DNA of 5,976 bases from Chloroflexota bacterium (GTDB lineage: Bacteria; Chloroflexota; Dehalococcoidia; JABGRK01): the NCBI GenBank assembly GCA_030665485.1, contig DAOUZV010000076.1:1-5976 (forward strand). Reading direction: 5' to 3'. Numbering within the stretch: position 1 is the stretch's first letter; every line of letters begins with the position of its first letter. The position numbers were made by a program, and so were the translations under genes. The notes beneath the pieces were generated by a model. It searched no databases. It saw only the letters and a list, made by a program, of their open reading frames with translations, and was not told where the DNA came from. This document shows, in pieces, positions 1 through 4,984 of the stretch.

Positions 1-405
1 GTAACACAACTTCGAGAGAGGTTTGGGCTCAACATGCTGCCCGCCAAATCTGGCGCCTTGAAGCAGATTTTCAAGCTGCTGCGTAAGGGCGAAATGCTGC
101 TGTTTGCGCTGGACCGAGACACCGCCGGAGCTCGTGTACAATCCACCTTCTTCGGCAAAGAAACCAGCATGCCGGCAGAGGCGGTCAAAATAGCCATGCG
201 CACCGGTGCGGCAATCGTACCCGTGTTCGGCAGCCGCCGCTCAGACGGCAAATACAACCTCTACATTGAACCAGAGCTGGACATAATCCGTAATGGAAAC
301 GGTTCGGTGGAGCAAAACATGGAGCAGATAGCCCGTGTCATGGAAAAGTACATACGCCGCTTCCCGGAGCAATGGGTTGTACTGGAACCCATTTGGGAAA
401 ACTAG
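1..405 (+). CDS. LpxL/HtrB-family lysophospholipid acyltransferase, C-terminal part (5' end outside window)
   Basis: The reading frame is open from the first base and ends at TAG 403-405, so 134 C-terminal residues are visible, under half of a usual protein of about 300 residues. Members of this family move an acyl chain onto a membrane glycolipid or lipid A precursor at the cytoplasmic face of the membrane. The recognisable family blocks are the DRDTAG stretch, the FFG that follows, the MPAEAVKIAMRTGAAIVPVF segment, and the closing RRFPEQWVV...P.W signature. The catalytic HxxxxD/E motif would lie upstream of the window and cannot be checked. The first ATG in frame (34) is internal, because homology-like sequence continues before it. 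Lipid A acyltransferase (LpxL) and the phosphatidylinositol-mannoside acyltransferase (PatA-like) share this fold. If the host is a Chloroflexota bacterium, a glycolipid other than lipid A is the likelier substrate, which is inference. Confidence 0.88.
   Translation, partial: VTQLRERFGLNMLPAKSGALKQIFKLLRKGEMLLFALDRDTAGARVQSTFFGKETSMPAEAVKIAMRTGAAIVPVFGSRRSDGKYNLYIEPELDIIRNGNGSVEQNMEQIARVMEKYIRRFPEQWVVLEPIWEN
361..399 (+). terminator. Possible terminator hairpin at the end of the acyltransferase gene
   Basis: AATGGGTT (371-378) and AACCCATT (386-393) form a perfect 8-base stem around a 7-base loop. TTCCC (361-365) and GGGAA (395-399) can add an outer stem across an uneven internal loop. A T-rich stretch (TCTTTTTCTTCTT, 411-423) follows after about 11 bases. 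That distance is longer than in a textbook intrinsic terminator, and the stem lies in the codons of the conserved PEQWVV segment. It could therefore be coincidence. Confidence 0.3.
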
Positions 406-421
406 CCGCCTCTTTTTCTTC

Positions 422-450
422 TTGATTGTCACACGCTTATCTTGTAATAT
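422..450 (+). promoter_or_regulatory. Weak candidate sigma70-type promoter upstream of the hydrolase relic
   Basis: TTGATT (422-427) and TAATAT (445-450) are separated by 17 bases. Each hexamer matches the consensus at 4 of 6 positions. The site sits just upstream of the decayed alpha/beta-hydrolase start at 479, so it may be the old promoter of that gene. The match is weak and the region is A/T-rich. Confidence 0.2.
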
Positions 451-478
451 GAACCTACTTTTCTATAATCGAGAATCA

Positions 479-583
479 ATGCCATAAGCTGATAATAACG
501 AGATACGTATACACTATCAGGCTGAAGGAAATGGAACGCTGCTGCTGCATCACCCGCTAACAGGCAGCTATCGTATGCGGTAA
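479..583 (+). pseudogene. Remnant of an alpha/beta-hydrolase N-terminus
   Basis: Read from ATG 479, the frame gives Met-Pro, then TAA (485-487), then about 31 residues including ADNNEIRIHYQAEGNG and TLLLHHPLTGS before another TAA at 581-583. This resembles the start of many alpha/beta-hydrolase-fold enzymes: a first strand ending in IHYQ/E, an EGxG turn, then the LLLHG-type strand and oxyanion-hole loop followed by LTGS. Here the usual HG is HHP. The early TAA could be one base away from a TAT or TAC tyrosine codon, since MPYADNN is a common opening. No nucleophile elbow (GxSxG) or later part of the fold can be recognised in the remaining bases up to 716, so most of the gene is deleted. The resemblance is by eye. 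Confidence 0.55.
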
Positions 584-585
584 GA

Positions 586-615
586 GCGCATGCGCGGATG
601 CGCAGATAGTATAAT
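586..615 (+). promoter_or_regulatory. Candidate promoter (perfect -10 box) with overlapping palindrome for the 717-3558 operon
   Basis: TATAAT at 610-615 is a perfect -10 hexamer. No good -35 hexamer lies 16-18 bases upstream; the bases there belong instead to a perfect palindrome, GCGCATGCGC (586-595), followed by a second ATGCGC copy at 598-603. A promoter with a weak -35 and an overlapping palindrome is typical of one controlled by a regulator. Transcription would start near 622, leaving a leader of roughly 95 bases before the first gene. The promoter and operator roles are inferred from position only. Confidence 0.35.
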
Positions 616-705
616 AGGCATTACGTTTAACCCGATACCGGTTCTGAGGAACTTCGGCGCGTTTACGCACATCAACTGAATACTGCCACACCAAGTAAAG
701 TTTCT

Positions 706-710
706 GGAGG
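706..710 (+). promoter_or_regulatory. Ribosome binding site of the GyrI-like gene
   Basis: GGAGG lies 6 bases before ATG 717. A nearer ATG at 712 is out of frame and reaches a stop within 12 codons, so 717 is the start. Confidence 0.8.
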
Positions 711-716
711 AATGCG

Positions 717-1349
717 ATGCAAAAACTTGATCTTAAAAAAGAGCTGAAGTATCTGTATCAGCCACCTTCCAAGCAGGTAACGGTTGTTCAGGTGCCCAGA
801 TTCAACTTCGCCATGCTGGACGGCCAGATTGAGGCAGGCGTGTTGCCCGGTAATTCGCCTGACTACCAGAACACGATGGGCGCGATATACGGCGCCGCTT
901 ACACACTCAAGTTCATGTCCAAACTGCGAAAGGATAATCCCATCGACTATCCGGTGATGGCGTCGGAGGGGCTGTGGTGGGTACTGTCCGGTGAATTCGA
1001 TTTTCAAACCAAAGAGCCGTGGCAGTACACCATGATGATCTCACTGCCGAACTTTGTCACGCTTCATATGTTCGACAAGGCAATAGTGCAACTTAAGAAA
1101 AAAAAAGGCAATCCGGCCATAGATAAACTGCGCATGGAGAGCTTTGAGGAGGGCTTGTGTATGCAGATAACACACATCGGGCCCTACGCCGACGAATCAC
1201 GTACACTGGAACTGATGGCGCAGTTCGCTTCAGAGAAAGGATATAGAACGCACGGCAGGCACCACGAGATATACATGGGCGACCCGCGCCGCGCCAAGCC
1301 GGAGAAACTCAAAACGGTGCTGAGGCACCCCATAGAGAAGATATCATGA
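717..1349 (+). CDS. GyrI-like small-molecule-binding domain protein
   Basis: This 210-residue protein has the layout of the larger GyrI-like proteins: a KKELKYLYQPPSK opening (residues 7-19), a FAMLDGQ strand (31-37), an EGLWW motif (84-88), the GLCMQITHIGPYADE signature (146-160) and a closing basic segment HHEIYMGDPRRAKPEKLK (182-199). The GyrI-like fold (SHS2 repeats, as in SbmC and the ligand-binding part of BmrR) binds hydrophobic or DNA-damaging small molecules in the cytoplasm. Some family members are reported to hydrolyse cyclopropane-containing genotoxins, with the conserved Glu and Trp region involved. There is no DNA-binding domain here, so it is not an AraC/MerR-type regulator. 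It is the first gene of a four-gene block, and its TGA overlaps the ATG of the next gene. A run of nine A (1098-1106) encodes part of a KKKK stretch. The ligand is unknown. Confidence 0.85.
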   Translation: MQKLDLKKELKYLYQPPSKQVTVVQVPRFNFAMLDGQIEAGVLPGNSPDYQNTMGAIYGAAYTLKFMSKLRKDNPIDYPVMASEGLWWVLSGEFDFQTKEPWQYTMMISLPNFVTLHMFDKAIVQLKKKKGNPAIDKLRMESFEEGLCMQITHIGPYADESRTLELMAQFASEKGYRTHGRHHEIYMGDPRRAKPEKLKTVLRHPIEKIS

Positions 1350-2044
1350 ATATCAATGAGCAGGACAATACAACACCACACAAAGCAGCCAACTACGATA
1401 TAGACGTAAGGAAAACGGTTCCCTTCTACGACCTTTTTTACAGCCAGACGATTGATCTTGTAAAGAGCGCCAAGCCGGATGTCAAAGTATGGCTGGATAC
1501 CGGTTGCGGTACGGGGTGGCTCGTGAGTGAGGCGGTTGTTCACTTCCCTGAGACGTTTTTCATACTGGCTGACCCATCGCAGAGCATGCTGGATGAGGCC
1601 AGAAAGAGGCTGGCGTCGCTGTCACCATCGCACGTCAGATTTGTTACGCCTGTCGGTACACAGAACCTGATTCTAAACGACAACACTGAGCCGGATGTGA
1701 TAACTGCCATCCAGTGCCACCACTACCTGGATGCAGCAACAAGGCGTATAGCCACAAAGCGGTGCTACGAGCTGCTCACAAACGGCGGCATATACATCAC
1801 CTTCGAGAATATAAGTCCGTATACGCCAGCGGGAATCAAGATCGGCTCCGATAGATGGAGGCGATATCAGCTTTCCCAGGGTAGAGACGAGAAAACAGTA
1901 AATGAACACCTCGAGAGGTTTGATAAGGCATACTTTCCTATAAGCGCCAGCGCTCATATAGAACTACTAAATGAGTGCGGTTTTGGTGCTTCAGAGCTGT
2001 TCTGGTTTTCCAACATACAGGCGGGGTTTTACGCAACTAAGTAA
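1346..2044 (+). CDS. Class I SAM-dependent methyltransferase
   Basis: This is a 232-residue cytoplasmic protein with a Rossmann-type methyltransferase core. The SAM-binding glycine loop is DTGCGTG (51-57) in WLDTGCGTGWLV. The acidic residue that should bind the SAM ribose is D76 in FILADPSQSML. Motif II/III elements follow around PDVITAIQCHHYLD (116-129) and NGGIYITFENISP (146-158). The C-terminal third is variable and probably forms the acceptor pocket, but the acceptor cannot be told from the sequence. The start overlaps the previous stop as ATGA (1346-1349). The upstream bases hold only a weak purine-rich stretch, so translation is probably coupled to the GyrI-like gene. A small-molecule acceptor is likelier than RNA or protein, judging by the neighbours. 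That last point is inference. Confidence 0.85.
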   Translation: MNINEQDNTTPHKAANYDIDVRKTVPFYDLFYSQTIDLVKSAKPDVKVWLDTGCGTGWLVSEAVVHFPETFFILADPSQSMLDEARKRLASLSPSHVRFVTPVGTQNLILNDNTEPDVITAIQCHHYLDAATRRIATKRCYELLTNGGIYITFENISPYTPAGIKIGSDRWRRYQLSQGRDEKTVNEHLERFDKAYFPISASAHIELLNECGFGASELFWFSNIQAGFYATK

Positions 2045-2053
2045 AGAGGTTCT

Positions 2054-2737
2054 ATGAAATACAAATGGCTGCTGTTTGATGCCGACGGTACCCTGTTCGA
2101 CTACGACAAGGCCGAGGCGCTGGCACTACAGGCAACGTTTGAACAGTTCGGGCATGTGTTTGAACCAGAATACCTTGAGGCATACCGAAAGATCAACGAG
2201 CGAGTGTTCCAGCTCTACGCTAAAGGCAGTATAACCACACAGCAAGTACGATATGACCGATTCAAACAGCTATCAGAAGTCCTTGGAATCGGGCTTGACT
2301 ACGCGCCTTTCGGCGATGCGCATATACATAATCTGGCAAAAGGCGTTTATTTGATAGACGGTGCAGAGGAAATAATCAGCAATCTTTCCGATAAGGCAAA
2401 CATGGTTATAATAACCAACGGGCTGCTGGATGTGTGCAAACCAAGAGTAGCCAAATCAGCCATCAGCTCTTATTTCAAATATATCATATCGGCGGAGGAG
2501 ATAGGCGTGTCCAAGCCCAATGCGGGATTCTTTGATATTACCTTTGACAGAATCGGCAATCCCCCAAAGGAAGAGGTGCTGATTATTGGCGATAATCTGA
2601 TTTCCGACATCAAGGGTGGGTATGACTTCGGCATAGACACATGCTGGTTCAACCCAAAGCGCCTGCCACGCACACAAGATATCCGGATTACACACGAGAT
2701 CAGCAACCTGAGCGAACTGCTGGATATACTAGGTTAG
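2054..2737 (+). CDS. HAD-superfamily hydrolase, YjjG/YfnB-type nucleotidase
   Basis: The 227-residue protein matches the length and pattern of the YjjG family (E. coli YjjG is about the same size), which are 5'-nucleotidases that remove the phosphate from non-canonical pyrimidine nucleotides. All HAD motifs are intact: nucleophile D9 and acid/base D11 in LLFDADGT, the motif II Thr in ITNG (T121), motif III K154 in GVSKPN, and the Mg-binding acids D180 and D185 in IIGDNLISD. The helical cap (about residues 17-95) is the C1 type. It starts 9 bases after the preceding methyltransferase stop, with AGAGG (2045-2049) as ribosome binding site, so it belongs to the same operon. A different phosphate ester as true substrate is possible, since HAD specificity is hard to read from sequence. 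Confidence 0.85.
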   Translation: MKYKWLLFDADGTLFDYDKAEALALQATFEQFGHVFEPEYLEAYRKINERVFQLYAKGSITTQQVRYDRFKQLSEVLGIGLDYAPFGDAHIHNLAKGVYLIDGAEEIISNLSDKANMVIITNGLLDVCKPRVAKSAISSYFKYIISAEEIGVSKPNAGFFDITFDRIGNPPKEEVLIIGDNLISDIKGGYDFGIDTCWFNPKRLPRTQDIRITHEISNLSELLDILG

Positions 2738-2740
2738 GAG
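2737..2740 (+). promoter_or_regulatory. Distant ribosome binding site of the second methyltransferase
   Basis: GGAG overlaps the last base of the nucleotidase stop codon and lies 14 bases before ATG 2755, farther than usual. No alternative start codon lies in frame between them, which supports 2755 as the start and suggests coupling to the upstream gene. Confidence 0.45.
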
Positions 2741-2754
2741 TATCAAAGACCTCT

Positions 2755-3558
2755 ATGAGCAATAAATACGTACACGGTTATTCGGATAGAGAGAGCGTTA
2801 GATTGAAAGATCAATCTGTCACTCTGGCCCAGTTGCTACACCACGACACACTTTATCCTGTGGGCAGCACGGTGCTGGAGGCTGGTTGCGGCATAGGCGC
2901 ACAGACCTGTATCATGGCCAGCAATAATCCAGATATCAGCATCGTATCAGTGGACATCTCGCCGGAGTCACTCAAAGCAGCGCAAAAGGCGATATCAGCA
3001 GCAGGTATAAAAAACGTTATCTTCAAGCAGGGAGACATTTTTGACCTGCCATTTGACAAAGAGAGCTTCGACCATATATTCATCTGCTTCGTACTAGAGC
3101 ACCTCAGTGAGCCGGAAAAGGCCCTTTTAAATCTGAGGGATTTGCTCAAACCAGACGGCACGATAACGGTTATCGAAGGTGACCATGGTTCGGCGTACTA
3201 CCATCCCGCCAGCGAGCACGCCCAGCGCAACATACAGTGCCTCATCGATATACAGGCACGTATGGGGGGTGATTCGCTCATCGGGCGGCGTCTTTATCCG
3301 CTATTAGTCGATGTTGGCTTCAAAAACGTAACCGTTTCGCCTAGGTTCATCTATGCCGATGCCAGCAGGCCACATATGGTTGAGGGATTTACCAGAAACA
3401 CCTTCAACGCTATGGTGGAAGGTGTAAGAGGACAGGCGCTGAAACTTGGGCTAATCAACGGAGAGGACTGGGATAAGGGTATTCGCGACCTATGCCGTAC
3501 CGCTGATGATGATGGCACGTTCTGTTACACGTTTTTCAAAGCTATAGCAAGTAAATAG
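2755..3558 (+). CDS. Class I SAM-dependent methyltransferase (Methyltransf_25/11 type)
   Basis: This is a 267-residue methyltransferase. The glycine loop is EAGCGIG (42-48) within VLEAGCGIGAQT, the ribose-binding acid is D67 in IVSVDISPESL, and the adenine-contacting acid is D94 in QGDIFDLPF. The post-II strand is FDHIFICFVLEHL (105-117), and GTITVIEGDHGS (135-146) follows. A long C-terminal region (about 150-267, with IQARMGGDSLIGRRLYPLL and SRPHMVEGFTRNTF) is shared by a family of free-standing methyltransferases of unknown acceptor found in anaerobic bacteria and archaea, as I recall it. The open frame extends upstream to 2641, but that would overlap the nucleotidase by nearly 100 bases, and the methyltransferase pattern starts after MSNKYVHGYS. 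I therefore set the start at 2755. It is the last gene of the block. Confidence 0.87.
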   Translation: MSNKYVHGYSDRESVRLKDQSVTLAQLLHHDTLYPVGSTVLEAGCGIGAQTCIMASNNPDISIVSVDISPESLKAAQKAISAAGIKNVIFKQGDIFDLPFDKESFDHIFICFVLEHLSEPEKALLNLRDLLKPDGTITVIEGDHGSAYYHPASEHAQRNIQCLIDIQARMGGDSLIGRRLYPLLVDVGFKNVTVSPRFIYADASRPHMVEGFTRNTFNAMVEGVRGQALKLGLINGEDWDKGIRDLCRTADDDGTFCYTFFKAIASK

Positions 3559-3562
3559 GGGG

Positions 3563-3615
3563 CTAAAATGGTTAACAAAGGGTGAACTAGTGTAAAATTA
3601 TGGTAGCCGTTTTAG
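3563..3615 (+). terminator. Inverted repeat between convergent genes, likely terminator
   Basis: CTAAAATGGTTA (3563-3574) can pair with TAGCCGTTTTAG (3604-3615) as 12 pairs including two G-U wobbles in the + transcript. It gives an A-tract before and a U-tract after a short GC-containing core. The loop is long (29 bases) and mostly A/T. The position, 4 bases after the last + gene and touching the end of the minus-strand gene, is what a shared terminator of two convergent operons needs. In the minus transcript the wobble pairs become A-C mismatches, so it should work better for the + operon. Confidence 0.45.
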
Positions 3616-4377
3616 TCAAAGCAACTCGGTAAGCTTTTTAATAACAAAGTCGGCGTCCTTTTTTCTTGTCTCCAGCTTCTCCGGCCATATCTGCTCAACA
3701 TCGCCGGTAATCATCACCGTGGTCATGTCAAGCGATCTGGCACCTTTCAGCTCATCCGAGCCTCCATCGCCAACGTATACGCAGTCACCCGCTGATACAT
3801 CAAGCTGACTTAAACATGCTTCATATATCTCGCGTTCAGGTTTGACGTAGCCGACTTTGCAGGAGAAAACGGTGCTGTCGAAGAGATAGGCGACTGGAGA
3901 TTCATCCCAGGCGGCAACCTCGGTAACATCGGCGTTGCTTATGAGAGCAACCTTCTTACCTCTTGCCTTAAGCTCTTTTAACACATTTACATTCTCAACT
4001 GGTATTTCTCTCATAGCGCTGGCAAACCTGTTGATGCGGTTTACAACGGCTGCCTTTATCAGATCATCGGGGATAGACGGATCGATAGCGTGAGCCATCT
4101 TCTCAATAAAAACGAAGGGGTCTTTCCACTGGCCAGCAAGCCTCTGGCGCGATTTTTCCAGTAACTGCTCGTTCCACGCCTCGCGGTTTATGCCAAGCAT
4201 TGTGGATGTTAACGGGCCACCGGGTTGAGACTCGCTAAAGGGGTCCCTGCTACCTGCAGATAACGTTGATGACCATATTCCCGACCAAGTAGACTCGAGT
4301 GAGGTGAGTGTGTGGAATAGATCGAAAATGACAACTGGTTTTGAGGATACGGCATCTCTGACGGTGTCTTTTGCCAT
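3616..4377 (-). CDS. HAD-family hydrolase with atypical motif I, coupled to hisB
   Basis: This 253-residue HAD protein starts one base after the hisB stop, so it is almost certainly in the his operon. Nucleophile D19 is in VVIFDLFHTL (16-24). The residue two positions on is F21, where phosphatases have the acid/base Asp. The other motifs are normal: SN (147-148) in ALISNAD, K179 in YVKPEREIYE, and Mg-binding D204 and D208 in YVGDGGSDE. Changes at this motif I position are typical of non-phosphatase HAD branches such as L-2-haloacid dehalogenases (Tyr) and phosphonatases (Ala). DLFHT is itself a recurring variant of unknown activity. The cap region (about 26-128) is long and helical. Because HisB here is monofunctional, the protein is a positional candidate for histidinol-phosphate phosphatase, but the missing Asp speaks against a standard phosphatase mechanism. 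A modest AAGGG lies about 11 bases before the start. Confidence 0.8.
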   Translation of the reverse strand: MAKDTVRDAVSSKPVVIFDLFHTLTSLESTWSGIWSSTLSAGSRDPFSESQPGGPLTSTMLGINREAWNEQLLEKSRQRLAGQWKDPFVFIEKMAHAIDPSIPDDLIKAAVVNRINRFASAMREIPVENVNVLKELKARGKKVALISNADVTEVAAWDESPVAYLFDSTVFSCKVGYVKPEREIYEACLSQLDVSAGDCVYVGDGGSDELKGARSLDMTTVMITGDVEQIWPEKLETRKKDADFVIKKLTELL

Positions 4378-4378
4378 A

Positions 4379-4984
4379 CTAGATTATGCCCTTGGTGCTG
4401 GGAGTCACACCTTCTATACGTCTGTCTATCTGGGTGGCCTCATCCAGCGCGCGGCCCAGCGCCTTGAAAACTGCCTCCACCCGGTGATGAATGTCCTGCC
4501 CGTACATAACTATAACATGCAAATTCATCTTTGCCTCGTTGGCAAAGGACTCAAGAAAATGCTTGATAAGGTCTATTTTTATCTCGCCCACCTTTGTATC
4601 ACCTGGGACAGTCGAAAAAGCCCCCTCGATAACGGGATATCCCCTACCGCTTATATCCAGCGCCACCATAGCCAGTGCCTCATCCATGGGCACAATTGCA
4701 TGTGCCATACGTACTATGCCACGCCTTTCGCCCAGTGCTTTATCGAAAGCCTGACCCAGAACAATGGCCACGTCCTCAACGGTGTGATGCTCATCAACGT
4801 GGAGGTCGCCCTCAGCCTTCAACATTATGTCAAACCGACCATGGCGGCTGATATGGTCCACCAGGTGGTCCAGCATACCTATTCCGGTATTTATCTGGTT
4901 CTTGCCGGTTCCATCGATATCCACATGGACACTTACCTTGACCTCTTTAGTTTTCCTGGTTACCTCCGCCGTCCTTTTAGCCAT
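4379..4984 (-). CDS. hisB: Imidazoleglycerol-phosphate dehydratase
   Basis: HisB converts imidazoleglycerol phosphate to imidazoleacetol phosphate in histidine biosynthesis, as a large cytoplasmic oligomer with two Mn ions per active site. All hallmark segments are present: GIGMLDHLVDHISRHG (34-49), the metal-binding HVDEHHTVEDV (62-72, with H66, H67, E70), the KHFLESFA helix with H142 (141-148), and the second metal motif DIHHRVEAVFKALGRAL (164-180, with H166, H167, E170). The length of 201 residues is that of the monofunctional enzyme; the N-terminal phosphatase domain found in E. coli HisB is absent. The start overlaps the end of hisC by 8 bases, and the one-base gap to the downstream HAD gene indicates a single transcript. 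Confidence 0.97.
   Translation of the reverse strand: MAKRTAEVTRKTKEVKVSVHVDIDGTGKNQINTGIGMLDHLVDHISRHGRFDIMLKAEGDLHVDEHHTVEDVAIVLGQAFDKALGERRGIVRMAHAIVPMDEALAMVALDISGRGYPVIEGAFSTVPGDTKVGEIKIDLIKHFLESFANEAKMNLHVIVMYGQDIHHRVEAVFKALGRALDEATQIDRRIEGVTPSTKGII

Noticed and set aside
616..705. Possible C-terminal remnant of the lost hydrolase
   Set aside because: All three + frames were read. A short open stretch ends at TGA near 679, but nothing resembles a hydrolase C-terminus, so no claim is made.
672..1007. Minus-strand open frame opposite the GyrI-like gene
   Set aside because: It is antisense to a recognisable gene with a strong ribosome binding site, and its product has no recognisable motif.
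2641..2754. Upstream extension of the second methyltransferase to ATG 2641
   Set aside because: It would overlap the nucleotidase gene by nearly 100 bases and add residues unrelated to the methyltransferase fold. ATG 2755 fits the family start.
1346..3558. The two methyltransferases as a tandem duplication
   Set aside because: Outside the general SAM-binding motifs the two proteins differ in length, motif wording (DTGCGTG against EAGCGIG) and C-terminal region, so they are from different families.
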